Shown piece by piece: positions 1 to 9,685 of a DNA stretch of 64,000 nucleotides (position 1 is its first letter; each line of letters starts with the position of its first letter). This stretch comes from GCA-003244245 sp050699575 (GTDB lineage: Bacteria > Actinomycetota > Actinomycetes > Mycobacteriales > Pseudonocardiaceae), in NCBI GenBank assembly GCA_050699575.1, contig JBOHFG010000101.1:1-64000 (forward strand). The letters run 5' to 3'. A model generated the notes under the pieces. The model ran no database searches. It worked only from the letters and a program-made list of their open reading frames with translations, and was not told the origin of the DNA. Position numbers and translations under genes: made by a program.

Positions 1-2774
1 GAGTCGTAGGCCAGGAACTTCGCTTGGCTCGGCGAAAGGTTCATCAGTGGCGTGTACTCGGCTCCGGTCTTGCGATCGATCAATACCGAATGCCGTTGCA
101 CAAATGTGCCCCGTCGGGTGTCCTGCCCAGATAGCCGCACCATGCGGCCATCCAGGCACACCGAACCGAGCGCCAGTAACTCGGCGAAAGCCCAGTCGAT
201 GCCACCCTCGCGGGCCATTTTCGCCCGTCTTTCGAGTACGGGCTTGACTCTGGGGTGCGGAGTGAAACCGATAGGCACGTTGATGTGCGCGTCGGCAATC
301 TGCTCGATGACGCTGCGGTCCACTCCGGTGGCCAGCCCGGTGGGCAGGGGCTGCTCGGTCTCCACCGACTCACTTGGTGCCGCGGCGCACTTCTCCAGCT
401 CCCGCACCTCATTGAAGACGTGCTCGAGCTTCTGCGCGTAATCTTGCAGCGCGTGCTCGGCCTCCTGCACGGAGATGTCGCCGCGACCGATCAGCGCCTC
501 GGTGTAGCTTTTGCGGACCGACCGCTTGCTGTCAATGATGTCGTACATCTTCGGTTGTGTCATCGACGGGTCGTCGCCTTCGTTGTGGCCACGCCGACGG
601 TAACAGATCATGTCGATCACGACGTCCTTGCGGAACTCATGCCGGTAGTCCATCGCCAGCTTGGCCACCCAGATGCAGGATTCCGGGTCGTCGCCGTTGA
701 CGTGGAATACTGGTGCGCCAATCGTTTTTGCCACATCGGTGGGGAACTCGCTGGACCGCGCATACTGTGGCGCCGTGGTGAACCCGACCTGATTGTTCAC
801 GATCACGTGCACAGTGCCGCCGGTGCGGTATCCGCGCAGCTGTGAGAGGTTGAGCGTCTCGGCCACCACGCCCTGCCCGGCGAACGCGGCGTCCCCGTGC
901 AGTGCGACCGGCAGCACCGTGAAGCCCTCCGGACCTTTGTCCAAGAGGTCCTGCTTGGCTCGCGTGATGCCCTCCAGCACGGGGTCCACCGCCTCCAGAT
1001 GCGAGGGGTTGGAGATCAGCGACACTTTCGTCTCACCCTCACCGAAATACCGGTAGTACTTGCCCTCGGCGCCCAGGTGGTATTTCACGTCACCGGAGCC
1101 GTGGGCCTGGCCAGGGTCCAGATTGCCCTCGAACTCCCGGAAGATCTGCGAGTACGGCTTGCCCACCACGTTGGCCAGCACGTTGAGCCGGCCGCGATGG
1201 GGCATGGCGAGCACCACCTCGTCCATCTCGTACTCGGCGGCCTTGTCCAGCACGGCGTCCAGCAGCGGGATCACGGTCTCGGCGCCTTCCAGCGAGAACC
1301 GTTTCTGACCGACGTACTTGGTCTGCAGGAAAGTCTCGAAGGACTCCGCGGCGTTGAGCTTGGACAGGATGTACTTCTGCTGCGCGTTGCTGGGTTTGTC
1401 GTGCACCTGCTCCACACGTTCCTGCAGCCACCGCCGCTCGTCGGGCGTCGAGATGTGCATGTACTCCACGCCGACGTTGCGGCAGTAGGCGTCGCGTAAC
1501 ACGCCCAGGACGTCGCGCAGCTGCATGTGGGACTGCCCGGCGAACCCACCGACGGCGAACTTCCGGTCCAGGTCCCACAAGGTGAGGCCGTGGCTCAGCA
1601 CGTCAAGATCGGGGTGTTTGCGTTGCCGGTAGTTCAGCGGATCTGTGTCGGCCATCAGGTGGCCGCGGTTGCGGAAGGCGTCGATGAGCTCCAGCACCCG
1701 GGCGGTCTTGTCGACCGTGCCTTCCGGAATGTCCTGCACCCAGCGCACCGGCTCGTAGGGGACGCGCAGCGAGGCGAACAGCTCGTCGTAGAAGCGGTCA
1801 TCGCCGAGCAGCAGCTCGTGTACCTGGCGCAGGAACTCGCCGGACTCTGCGCCCTGGATGATGCGGTGATCGTAGGTGGAGGTCAGTGTGATAGTCTTGC
1901 TGATTGCCATGTCGGCGAGCGCTCGGTCGCTGGCGCCCTGGAACGCCGCCGGGTACTCCATCGCGCCGACGCCAATGATGGCGCCCTGCCCGGACATCAG
2001 CCGGGGAACCGAGTGGTTGGTGCCGATGGTGCCCGGGTTGGTCAGCGAGATCGTGGTGGCTGCGAGGTCTTCAGCGGTGAGTTTGCCCTCCCTGGCCTTG
2101 CGGATGAGGTCTTCATAGGCCTGCCAGAACTGGACGAAGGTCATCACCTCGCAACCCTTGATCGAGGCGACGATGAGACTACGGCTCTTGACGGTCTTAA
2201 GGTCGATCGCCAAACCCAGGTTGACGTGCTCGGGTGCTACGACAGCAGGCTTTCCCTGCTCATCGGTGATGTAGTGCTGGTTCATCTGCGGATGCTCGGC
2301 CAGTGCCCGCACCACCGCATACCCGATGAGGTGAGTAAAGCTGATCTTCCCGCCACGGGTCCGCTTGAGATAGTTGTTGATCACGATGCGGTTGTCGACG
2401 AGCAGTTTCGCTGGTACCGCACGCACGCTGGTGGCGGTCGGCAGCTCTAGCGAGGTTTCCATGTTGGCCACTACCCGGGCCGCAGCGCCGCGTAGTGGGG
2501 TGGCGGTCTCCTGTTCCCGGTCGTGCGGCGGTTGCGGACTTGCGGTGGTTTGTTGCCGGGCGCCGGTCACCAGCGGTTGTTTTGGGGTTACGTGCGTGCT
2601 GTTCCGTGGCGTTGCGCCGTTGTTGCCGGGCCGGTAGTCGCTGGGCCGGTAGTCGGCGAAGAATTCGTGCCACGAGGGATCTACCGTCGAGGGGTTGGTC
2701 AGAAACTGTTCGTACATCTCCTCGACGAGCCACTCGTTGGGACCGAACTGGACGGGTTGGTCGCTGCGGGACAC
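1..2774 (-). CDS. kgd: Multifunctional 2-oxoglutarate metabolism enzyme (E2o/E1o fusion), 3' end outside window
   Basis: Acts on 2-oxoglutarate in the TCA cycle: thiamine-dependent decarboxylase/dehydrogenase fused to a succinyltransferase-like domain, cytoplasmic. About 924 codons of a family of roughly 1230 residues are present; the C-terminus runs off the left edge. The N-terminus reads NEWLVEEMYEQF and then DPSWHEFFADYRP, the actinobacterial Kgd/OdhA signature, followed by a Thr/Pro linker without a lipoyl domain. The acyltransferase part contains TYDHRIIQGAESGEFLRQ, and the E1 part contains MPHRGRLNVLANVVGKPY and SNPSHLEAVDPV. I chose the GTG at 2774 (MSRSDQPVQFGPNEW) because it matches the usual Kgd start. 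Upstream on the same strand lies the ABC exporter, separated by about 130 bp. Identification is secure; the exact start is inferred. Confidence 0.95.
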   Translation of the reverse strand, partial: MSRSDQPVQFGPNEWLVEEMYEQFLTNPSTVDPSWHEFFADYRPSDYRPGNNGATPRNSTHVTPKQPLVTGARQQTTASPQPPHDREQETATPLRGAAARVVANMETSLELPTATSVRAVPAKLLVDNRIVINNYLKRTRGGKISFTHLIGYAVVRALAEHPQMNQHYITDEQGKPAVVAPEHVNLGLAIDLKTVKSRSLIVASIKGCEVMTFVQFWQAYEDLIRKAREGKLTAEDLAATTISLTNPGTIGTNHSVPRLMSGQGAIIGVGAMEYPAAFQGASDRALADMAISKTITLTSTYDHRIIQGAESGEFLRQVHELLLGDDRFYDELFASLRVPYEPVRWVQDIPEGTVDKTARVLELIDAFRNRGHLMADTDPLNYRQRKHPDLDVLSHGLTLWDLDRKFAVGGFAGQSHMQLRDVLGVLRDAYCRNVGVEYMHISTPDERRWLQERVEQVHDKPSNAQQKYILSKLNAAESFETFLQTKYVGQKRFSLEGAETVIPLLDAVLDKAAEYEMDEVVLAMPHRGRLNVLANVVGKPYSQIFREFEGNLDPGQAHGSGDVKYHLGAEGKYYRYFGEGETKVSLISNPSHLEAVDPVLEGITRAKQDLLDKGPEGFTVLPVALHGDAAFAGQGVVAETLNLSQLRGYRTGGTVHVIVNNQVGFTTAPQYARSSEFPTDVAKTIGAPVFHVNGDDPESCIWVAKLAMDYRHEFRKDVVIDMICYRRRGHNEGDDPSMTQPKMYDIIDSKRSVRKSYTEALIGRGDISVQEAEHALQDYAQKLEHVFNEVRELEKCAAAPSESVETEQPLPTGLATGVDRSVIEQIADAHINVPIGFTPHPRVKPVLERRAKMAREGGIDWAFAELLALGSVCLDGRMVRLSGQDTRRGTFVQRHSVLIDRKTGAEYTPLMNLSPSQAKFLAYD

Positions 2775-2906
2775 TGCGGGAAGTCGCCTCAATCCGTTCT
2801 GTCGTGGGGCTGCGTCAGGGGCCCTGGCGCCGCTTCCAGGCTAGCCTCCGCCACAGAGTAAGAGGAGTCCGGTGCAGCCGCTGCAGACGCTCGGCCGCGG
2901 TCCCCA

Positions 2907-5900
2907 CTACGCGGCGACGGTCCCATCTGGCGAGCCCGAAGCCCACAGTCGGGCGTAGTGCCTACCAGCTGTGAGCAGCTCGTGATGGCGGCCCTGCTCC
3001 ACGATCCGCCCGCCGTCGAGCACGACAATCCGGTCGGCCTTGGCTGCGGTGGCCAGCCGGTGTGCGATGACGACGGTGGTGCGGCGCGCGACGAGCCGGT
3101 CGGCCGCGGCCAGCACGACCTCCTCGGTGGCCGAGTCCAGGGCGGCGGTAGCCTCGTCGAGTAGCAGCAGGTCGGGGTTGACCAGCTCGGCGCGCGCTAG
3201 TGCGATTAGTTGCCGCTGGCCGGCCGAAAGGCCCTGCCCGCGCTCGCCGACCGGCTGGCGAAACCCGCGCGGGAGCGCGGCAATGGCCGTCAGCGCACCG
3301 ACCCGCCGAGCTGCCGCCTCCACCTCGGTGGGGGATGCCTGCTGGACGCCGTAGCTGATGTTGTCCGCGACGTCGCCGCGGAACAGGTGTGCCTCTTGCG
3401 GCACCATGCCCAGCCGGTGACGAAACGCCGCCGGGTCAAAACGCCGCACGTCCACCCCGTCGACCAGCACCGTCCCAGCAGTTGGGTCGTAAAACCTGGC
3501 CAGCAGCTTGACCACGGTCGACTTGCCGGCTCCGGTGGCCCCCACCAGAGCAACGGTCTCACCCGGCGCGATGCGCAACGACACCCCGACCAGTGCGGGT
3601 TGCACCGCGCCGGGGTAGCGGAATGTGACATCGCGCAGCTCTACCTCGCCGCGCAGCCGGGTTGGCACCGGCACCGCGTCAGCACCGGGGGCAGGTACCG
3701 AGGTCGGCGTGTCCAGCAGCTCCCGGATACGCCGCAGGCCGACCGCGGCCTGCTGGTAGTCGTCGAACACCTGGGACAGCTGCTGCACGGGCGCGAAGAA
3801 CAAACCGAGATAGAGCAAGAAAGCGGTGAGCACCCCGGCAGTGACGGTTCCCGAAGCGATTCGGAAGGCCCCCACTCCCAGCACAGCGGCCTGCGTGAGG
3901 TCGGACAACAGAGCGACAAAGGGAAAATAGGTGGCGATGTAGCGTTGACCGCGCAGTCGGCTGCGCCGGTAGGCATCGCTGCGGGCGGCGAACTCCCGGG
4001 CCGAGCGGCGCTCCTGGGTGAACGCTTGGGCCACCCGCGCACCGGATACGTTCTCCTGCAGGTCGGCGTTGACCTCGCTGACCCGCTCCCGGGCCTCGGT
4101 GTAGGCTGTTGATGACAGGCGCCGGAACACCACAGTGGCCGCGATCAGCACTGGCAGGCCGAGCATTGCCACCACCGCGAGGCCGGCGTCGGTGAGCAGC
4201 AGCGCGATGGCCACCCCAACCACCGTCAGGACGCTGACCAGCGCGGTGGACAGCCCGGTCTGCAGAAACGTGGACAGCGCATCCACGTCGGTGGTCATCC
4301 GGGTCATGATCCGGCCCGCCATCTCGCGCTCGAAATAATCTAGCCCGAGCCGCTGCAGGTGCGCGAAGCTGCGCACCCGCAACAGGTACAGCAATGTCTC
4401 CCCGGCCCGTGCGGCGACGACCGTCTGGGCGGCGATGATGAGCCAGTCGCCGGCGATCACGCCGAGTCCGATGGTGACCGCGATGATGAGCAGGTTCGGT
4501 GCGTGCCCGGTGATGGCATCGACGGCGAAACCGCCCAGCGCCGGGAACGCCACGATCGCCAGCGCGTCGAGCCCCACCAGGATGGCGGTGAGGGTGAGCC
4601 ACCCCCACATCGGTCGCAGCAACCGGCTGAGCCGAAAGTCCGGGTCCGGGGCGGTCGGGTCGGTCCCGGCGAGCCCGGGTCGGGCGGTCGCCGCAGGCAG
4701 CGCGGCCACCGCCGCGAGCAGTTCCGGCGTCGGCCCGACGCTGCCCATCATGCCGACCGTGATCCCGCCCCGCCCAGCGCCCGCCGCGTTCTGTGCGGCC
4801 CGGCTGACCCGCACCCTGTCGGGGGAGTCCTCCGGTACCTCAGCCGGCACGTCGGACGGCCAAAGCTGCGCGGTGATGCCAGCCGATCCTGGTGGTGGTT
4901 CTCGCGCCTCCCACGACGGGACTGTGACGTCCTCAATTACTTCGCCGATGTCCTCGATTACCTCGCCCGGGTTCGCGAGCAGTGCCCGGAACAGTGCGCA
5001 CCGAGCGGTCAGCTCGGCCTGGGTCCCAATGTCGATCACTCGGCCGCCGTCGAGCACCGCGATCCGGTCGGCCAGCGCCAGCGAGGACCGGCGATGTGCA
5101 ATGAGCAGCGTGGTGCGTCGCGAGGTGATCGCGCGCAGGGTGGTGTGAATGGTTGCCTCGGTCGTAGCGTCGACCGCAGAGGTCGCGTCGTCGAGCACCA
5201 GTATCCGCGGGTCCGACAGCAGTGCTCTGGCCAGCGCGATCCGCTGGCGCTGCCCACCGGACAGGGTAAGACCCCGCTCACCGACCGTCGTGTCGTAGCC
5301 CTGCGGCAGCGCGGAGATGAACTTGTGTGCTGCCGCAGCCTTCGCTGCCCGGCGCACCTGCTCGTCGGTGGCATCCGGGTATCCGTAGGCAATGTTGGCC
5401 CGCACCGTGTCGGAGAACAGGAACGCCTCCTCGAACACCATCCCCACAGCGCGGCGCAGCGATGCCAACCGTAGCTGTCGGACGTCGACGGTGCGGCCGA
5501 GTGGCCCGATCCGGATCGCGCCCTGCTGCGTGTCGTAGAACCGGGCCAACAGCAGGGAGACGGTGGACTTGCCCGAGCCGGGTGTGCCCACTAAAGCCAG
5601 CGTCTCGCCTGGTTCGATGCGCAGGGACACCCCGTCGAGTGCCGGCTCGCTCCAGGTGTAACCGAAGCGCACCTCGTCCAGCTGCACCGCCAGCGGCCCC
5701 GCCGGGACATCGATTGCGTCCGGGGCGTCGACCACCTCGGGTTGGGAGTCGATCAGCTCGTGGACTCGTTCCGCGCTGGCACGGGCCAGTTGTGCAAGAA
5801 CTACCAGGCTGGCGAGCAACCGGGCTGGGCCGGTGACCATTGCCAGATATGCAGCGAATGCCACAAACGTCCCCAGGCTGATCGATCCGCGCAGTGCGAG

Positions 5901-6815
5901 CATGCCGCCCAGGGCGAACACTGCCACCTGCCCCAGTGCCGGAAACGCGGTCAGCGTCGGGGCGAGCGTCGCGTTCAGCTGTGCGGAGCGCATCCGTTCG
6001 GCGAACAGCCGCCGGGCCCGGTCCTCGAGCTGGGACACCGCGCGGGCCTCCTGGCCGAAGCCCTTCACTACCCGCACTCCGGTGACGGTCTCCTCCACGT
6101 GCTCGGCGATCTCGCCCGCCCGCTGCTGGGCCGACCAGGTGGCGGGGAACAACTTGCGCCGAATCCGGGTGGTGACCAGGCCCGTAGCCGGTAATACCAC
6201 TAGCGCAGTCAGCGTGAGCAACGGGGACAGCCACAGCATCGCGGCCAGCGCGACGGCCAGCAGCACCAACACGCCCGCCGACAGTGGCACCACTGACAGC
6301 AGGCGTTGCACCAGCTGGAGATCGGAGATGGCCCGGGACACCACCTGCCCGGTGCGCAGGCTATCTTGTTTGGCGCCGTCGAGCTTCTGTACCGCTCGGA
6401 ATACGGCATTGCGCAGGTCGTGCTGCACGTCCAGCGACAGCCGACCGCCGAGGTATCGGCGCACAAAAGCTGTGCCGAAGTGCAGCAACGCCGCCCCGGC
6501 CAGCACGGCGACCAGCCAACCCAGCCGTTCGGTGGTGCCCGTGACGGCGTCGTCCACCGCAAGCCGGGTCAGCAGCGGGGTGATGGCCTCAGTACCGAGA
6601 CCGATACCGGAGGCAAGGAGAGCTGCCACGACGACGTAGGGATGTCGCCAGCAAGCCACGAAGAGCCGGCGTATCCAGCCACCTCGGTGGAGAGTGATCT
6701 GCTCGGGCACGGTTGCCAGGCTATGCGAGGACCCCGACAGTTTCCGTGCCGTTGATGCGGTCGGTGGGTCAACCTCGACGTACCGATAACCTGCCGCGCT
6801 CGCTTTGCCGGGCAC
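2907..6815 (-). CDS. Fused double ABC exporter (TMD-NBD-TMD-NBD)
   Basis: Single polypeptide carrying two type-IV ABC exporter halves, resembling mycobacterial Rv0194-type multidrug exporters; probably inner-membrane efflux, substrate unknown. TMD1 spans about residues 40-330 and NBD1 about 375-610 (Walker A GTPGSGKST, signature LSGGQ, Walker B ILVLDDATSAVD). A Pro/acidic linker follows, then TMD2 (about 720-1000) and NBD2 (Walker A GATGAGKST, signature LSAGQ, Walker B LLLLDEATAALD). NBD1 has Asp where the catalytic Glu normally follows Walker B, and NBD2 has the altered LSAGQ, so one composite ATP site looks degenerate, as in heterodimeric exporters. The first possible start (GTG, 6815) overlaps the next upstream gene by 47 bp. 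A start further in, for example the GTG before PEQITLHRGG near 6712, is equally possible; neither has a strong ribosome site. Confidence 0.9.
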   Translation of the reverse strand: MPGKASAAGYRYVEVDPPTASTARKLSGSSHSLATVPEQITLHRGGWIRRLFVACWRHPYVVVAALLASGIGLGTEAITPLLTRLAVDDAVTGTTERLGWLVAVLAGAALLHFGTAFVRRYLGGRLSLDVQHDLRNAVFRAVQKLDGAKQDSLRTGQVVSRAISDLQLVQRLLSVVPLSAGVLVLLAVALAAMLWLSPLLTLTALVVLPATGLVTTRIRRKLFPATWSAQQRAGEIAEHVEETVTGVRVVKGFGQEARAVSQLEDRARRLFAERMRSAQLNATLAPTLTAFPALGQVAVFALGGMLALRGSISLGTFVAFAAYLAMVTGPARLLASLVVLAQLARASAERVHELIDSQPEVVDAPDAIDVPAGPLAVQLDEVRFGYTWSEPALDGVSLRIEPGETLALVGTPGSGKSTVSLLLARFYDTQQGAIRIGPLGRTVDVRQLRLASLRRAVGMVFEEAFLFSDTVRANIAYGYPDATDEQVRRAAKAAAAHKFISALPQGYDTTVGERGLTLSGGQRQRIALARALLSDPRILVLDDATSAVDATTEATIHTTLRAITSRRTTLLIAHRRSSLALADRIAVLDGGRVIDIGTQAELTARCALFRALLANPGEVIEDIGEVIEDVTVPSWEAREPPPGSAGITAQLWPSDVPAEVPEDSPDRVRVSRAAQNAAGAGRGGITVGMMGSVGPTPELLAAVAALPAATARPGLAGTDPTAPDPDFRLSRLLRPMWGWLTLTAILVGLDALAIVAFPALGGFAVDAITGHAPNLLIIAVTIGLGVIAGDWLIIAAQTVVAARAGETLLYLLRVRSFAHLQRLGLDYFEREMAGRIMTRMTTDVDALSTFLQTGLSTALVSVLTVVGVAIALLLTDAGLAVVAMLGLPVLIAATVVFRRLSSTAYTEARERVSEVNADLQENVSGARVAQAFTQERRSAREFAARSDAYRRSRLRGQRYIATYFPFVALLSDLTQAAVLGVGAFRIASGTVTAGVLTAFLLYLGLFFAPVQQLSQVFDDYQQAAVGLRRIRELLDTPTSVPAPGADAVPVPTRLRGEVELRDVTFRYPGAVQPALVGVSLRIAPGETVALVGATGAGKSTVVKLLARFYDPTAGTVLVDGVDVRRFDPAAFRHRLGMVPQEAHLFRGDVADNISYGVQQASPTEVEAAARRVGALTAIAALPRGFRQPVGERGQGLSAGQRQLIALARAELVNPDLLLLDEATAALDSATEEVVLAAADRLVARRTTVVIAHRLATAAKADRIVVLDGGRIVEQGRHHELLTAGRHYARLWASGSPDGTVAA

Positions 6816-7191
6816 CGTTGCCCGCTGCGGCCTGCTCGGCGACGGGCGCGTCGACCTGTCGCGGAACCACCTGCACTTGACGCGGCCGGCAGAATGGGTT
6901 GGAATTTCTTGGCAGTCGTTCGATCAGGTCGGTGTTGTCCCCGATGAGGTGGCGGTGCGCGGTCACCCACACCTCGCAGGGCCAGCGGCGGCGGCGAAGC
7001 CAACCTGAGCAGACGGGGCAGCGGCCGGTGGCGTCCGGCTGGTGGTCGGTGAGCACCTTCCGCCATCCTCCAGCGATGGTCTTGATGTGCCTGCGCGCTA
7101 ACGGCACAGACAGCGTCGCACTGGCTCGTGCGGCCATCTCCTCGACCGCCGCCAAACGCTCCAACACTGCACGCCGCACCCGACGATCCAC
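6769..7191 (-). CDS. Small actinobacterial protein with CPVC motif, unknown function
   Basis: 140-residue basic protein of unknown function. An AAGGAGG ribosome site 8 nt before the GTG at 7191 fixes the start. The N-terminal half is an amphipathic helical stretch (RRVRRAVLERLAAVEEMAARA). The middle has GRCPVCSGW followed by RRRRWPCEVWVTAHRHLIG, so Cys and His residues could bind metal. The layout resembles short proteins found beside helix-turn-helix regulators in many Actinobacteria, but I cannot name a family. The end overlaps the longest possible start of the ABC exporter, suggesting co-transcription or a shorter exporter start. Confidence 0.6.
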   Translation of the reverse strand: MDRRVRRAVLERLAAVEEMAARASATLSVPLARRHIKTIAGGWRKVLTDHQPDATGRCPVCSGWLRRRRWPCEVWVTAHRHLIGDNTDLIERLPRNSNPFCRPRQVQVVPRQVDAPVAEQAAAGNGARQSERGRLSVRRG

Positions 7192-7634
7192 GTACCTGAC
7201 CTCCTTGTCGTCCCTCGACCACTCTGAGGACGTACCTGCACCTGCACAACGACTCGGCGCCACTGCCGTCACGCCGCAGTGCACTGTCTACCGGACTTCG
7301 CTCATCGACTTAACCCCCGGTACCCGAGCGTCATGATGCGATGCGGGGGACCATCCGTCACTCGATTGGATGTGGCGGATCGTCGTGATCCACCCGGTAG
7401 AAGCCCGGTATCCGAGGTCAGCGGCCCTCCGGGCGGTAGCAATGACACCCCGACCGGTCTTCGACGTCTCATCGCGATCCGCGACCAGCCAGCTGTCGGT
7501 GATTTTCTCGCCAATCGAAATACACCCGGATTGCCTAGTGTCCCGGGTGATCCCCCCGGGGTGTGCCGCCGTGACCGCCGAGGCCAAGATGGTCAGGTTC
7601 CCACCGCGCCGAGATCGAAGCCGAGGAGGACGCC
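7192..7634. other. Intergenic stretch, no convincing gene
   Basis: About 440 bp between divergent genes. It should contain the promoters of the Cys-containing protein (minus strand) and the ferredoxin (plus strand). I see no tRNA or strong hairpin, and no open frame with family resemblance; a 99-codon frame on the minus strand (7288-7587) has no supporting ribosome site. Confidence 0.5.
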
Positions 7635-7826
7635 GTGCGCGTCGAAGTCAACCCGGACATCTGCGAGGGCCATGGTCAGTGCAATGCCGTCGCGCCTGAG
7701 GTCTACGACCTCGACGACGGCGGGTACTGCCTGATCCAACACCCGGATGTCCCACCCGACCTGGAGTCCGAAGCCGAGGCGGGTGCTCTGGCCTGCCCGG
7801 TGCAGGCGATCGCGGTCACCCGCTGA
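7635..7826 (+). CDS. 3Fe-4S ferredoxin
   Basis: 63-residue soluble electron carrier of the single-cluster type that commonly feeds cytochromes P450 in actinomycetes. The sequence shows CEGHGQC near the N-terminus (CX5C, with the middle cluster Cys position replaced, typical of 3Fe-4S proteins) and ACPVQAI near the C-terminus. The N-terminus MRVEVNPDICEGHG is typical of the family. The GTG start at 7635 follows a GAGGAGG site. No P450 gene lies next to it in this window, so its redox partner is not known. Confidence 0.93.
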   Translation: MRVEVNPDICEGHGQCNAVAPEVYDLDDGGYCLIQHPDVPPDLESEAEAGALACPVQAIAVTR

Positions 7827-8015
7827 GCCGGAGCCACACCTGCTGGGGGACCTTAGAGAGTCGTGGCCTTGACCGGTCCCGGTGCCGCAGTGACCGAAAT
7901 TGTCAGACCTGGTTCGTAGTATTCGGGTTGTGATGGTGCGGCAGTGGGTTCCGGAGGGCGAGCTGATCGCACAGGGTGAGTGACGCTGCTATCTGCCGGG
8001 ACAAGGAGTGGCACT

Positions 8016-8708
8016 GTGACGTCTCGCCCGTATGTCCTGCTCTCGGTGGCGATGTCCATCGACGGTTACCTCGACGACACGAACGATGCCCGGTTGATGC
8101 TGTCCAATCCGGAGGACATCGACCGGGTCGACGAGGTACGAGCTGGCGTCGATGCGATCCTGGTTGGCGCGAACACGATCCGCCGAGACAACCCCCGGCT
8201 GCTCGTGCGATCCGTGGAGCGCCAAAAGGAGCGGGTGCGGCGTGGACTAGCTCCGCACCCCATCAAAGTCACGCTCACCGGTCGCGGCGATCTGGACGTG
8301 ACAGCAAGGTTCTTCTCCTCAGGCAACATCGAGAAGATCGTCTATACGCGGGATCCCGCGGTGTGGGCACTTCGCAAGGAATTTGGGGATGTCGCAACCG
8401 TGGTGGCCGGCGGAGAGCCGATCGACCTGGGGGCCGTGCTGGATGACCTCGGTGAGCGCAAGGTCGAACGCTTGATGGTCGAGGGCGGCGGCATGATCCA
8501 TAACCAGTTCCTCACAGCCGGACTCGTGGACGAGATCCACCTTGTGATCGCTCCATTTTTCGTCGGCGACGGCGATGCTCCCCGTTTCGTGTCCCCTGGA
8601 CGGTTTCCCCAGAATCCCGAGTATCCGATGACACTCGCCGAGACCCGGCAAATCGGGGACGTCGTCCTACTTCGCTACCTGGCTTTCCGCTCACACCGTG
8701 CCCGATGA
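8016..8708 (+). CDS. RibD C-terminal/DHFR-fold reductase
   Basis: 230-residue NADPH-dependent reductase of the RibD C-terminal family (5-amino-6-(5-phosphoribosylamino)uracil reductase-like). Seen: RPYVLLSVAMSIDGYLDD at the start, DAILVGANTIRRDNPRL, VERLMVEGGGMIHNQFL and VDEIHLVIAPFFVGDG, all characteristic segments. The deaminase half of a bifunctional RibD is absent and no other riboflavin genes are near, so it may be a stand-alone paralogue rather than the primary RibD. The GTG at 8016 is chosen over an upstream ATG because AAGGAG lies 8 nt before it and homology begins at SRPYVLL. Confidence 0.88.
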   Translation: MTSRPYVLLSVAMSIDGYLDDTNDARLMLSNPEDIDRVDEVRAGVDAILVGANTIRRDNPRLLVRSVERQKERVRRGLAPHPIKVTLTGRGDLDVTARFFSSGNIEKIVYTRDPAVWALRKEFGDVATVVAGGEPIDLGAVLDDLGERKVERLMVEGGGMIHNQFLTAGLVDEIHLVIAPFFVGDGDAPRFVSPGRFPQNPEYPMTLAETRQIGDVVLLRYLAFRSHRAR

Positions 8709-8746
8709 TGGGTGGGAGCTGATCCTTCGGCGACGCACCGGTTCCG

Positions 8747-9685
8747 GTGCGCATGGAGCGCCCTACCCTGGCGGTGATGGTTACCACCGCGTTCCACACG
8801 GAGCTTGCCGTCCCGGTCGCCGGCGGACCCTTGACCGTCGCTGTTGCGGGTCCCGGTGAAACGGGCGCTGCCCCACCGGTATTGGGCGTCCACGGCGTCA
8901 CCGGGTCGCACCGGGTACTCGCGGTGGTGGCCCGCCACCTGGCGGCCCGGGGCGGCACGTTCCTGGTGCCCGATCTGCGCGGTCGCGGCGCTAGTGCGGG
9001 CCTGCCGGGGCCCTACGGCCTCGACTCCCATGTGGCCGACCTGGTGGCCGTCCTCGACTACTGGGGTGTGGAGAGGGCGGTTCTCGCCGGCCATTCGATG
9101 GGGGCTTACATCGTCGCTCGCCTGGCTGCCGCCCACCCGGACCGCTGCGCCGGAGTAGTGCTGGTCGACGGCGGGCTGCCGCTGGCGGTCCCCGACCACG
9201 CAGACTCTGACGCCGTGCTCGCGGCAGTCCTCGGCCCGGCCCTGGCCCGGCTCCGGATGGAGTTCGCCTCTCCAGAGGACTACCGCGACTTCTGGCGCCG
9301 CCACCCCGCCTTCATTCACCGCTGGAACGCGGATATCGAGAGCTACGTGGACCACGACCTGGACGGGTCACCCGGGCATCTGCGCTCGAAAGTGGTCGAG
9401 GCGGCCGTGCGGGCCGACGGGCGCGACGAGCTCGATGTCGCTGCAGTCCGGGCAGCGGTGGCTGGGATGCCGGAGCCGGTGGTCCTGGTCCGGGCGCCTC
9501 GCGGTCTTGCCGACGAGCCCACCCCGCTTGTCCCGGAGATCGTGGTCGATGAGGCCAGGCACCTCCTGCCGGGGCTGCGGGACATGCTCATCGACGACAC
9601 CAACCACTACCTGATCGTGCTCGGTGATCGGGAGGCAGCCGCGGTGGCCGTCGAGATCGCCCGGATGACGGTGCGAGCGGGTTAG
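8747..9685 (+). CDS. Alpha/beta hydrolase
   Basis: 312-residue alpha/beta-hydrolase fold enzyme, probably cytoplasmic. Seen: oxyanion region GVHGVTGSHR, acid/strand region LVPDLRGRGAS, nucleophile elbow AGHSMGAYIVARL with Ser, and a C-terminal His in DDTNHYLIVLGD. The substrate cannot be predicted; esterases, lactonases and haloperoxidase-like enzymes share this pattern. An internal ATG at 8777 (MVTTAFHTEL) could equally be the start. The gene ends convergently with vapC, overlapping its 3' end by 4 bp. Confidence 0.88.
   Translation: MRMERPTLAVMVTTAFHTELAVPVAGGPLTVAVAGPGETGAAPPVLGVHGVTGSHRVLAVVARHLAARGGTFLVPDLRGRGASAGLPGPYGLDSHVADLVAVLDYWGVERAVLAGHSMGAYIVARLAAAHPDRCAGVVLVDGGLPLAVPDHADSDAVLAAVLGPALARLRMEFASPEDYRDFWRRHPAFIHRWNADIESYVDHDLDGSPGHLRSKVVEAAVRADGRDELDVAAVRAAVAGMPEPVVLVRAPRGLADEPTPLVPEIVVDEARHLLPGLRDMLIDDTNHYLIVLGDREAAAVAVEIARMTVRAG

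Noticed and set aside
1527..2450. A 307-codon plus-strand frame opposite kgd
   Set aside because: Antisense shadow; the kgd frame on the minus strand gives continuous family motifs.
4359..5474. A 371-codon plus-strand frame opposite the ABC exporter
   Set aside because: Arg/Gln/His-rich shadow of a gene with both complete NBDs.
7288..7587. A 99-codon minus-strand frame between the Cys-protein and ferredoxin genes
   Set aside because: No ribosome site, no family resemblance, and mixed codon use.
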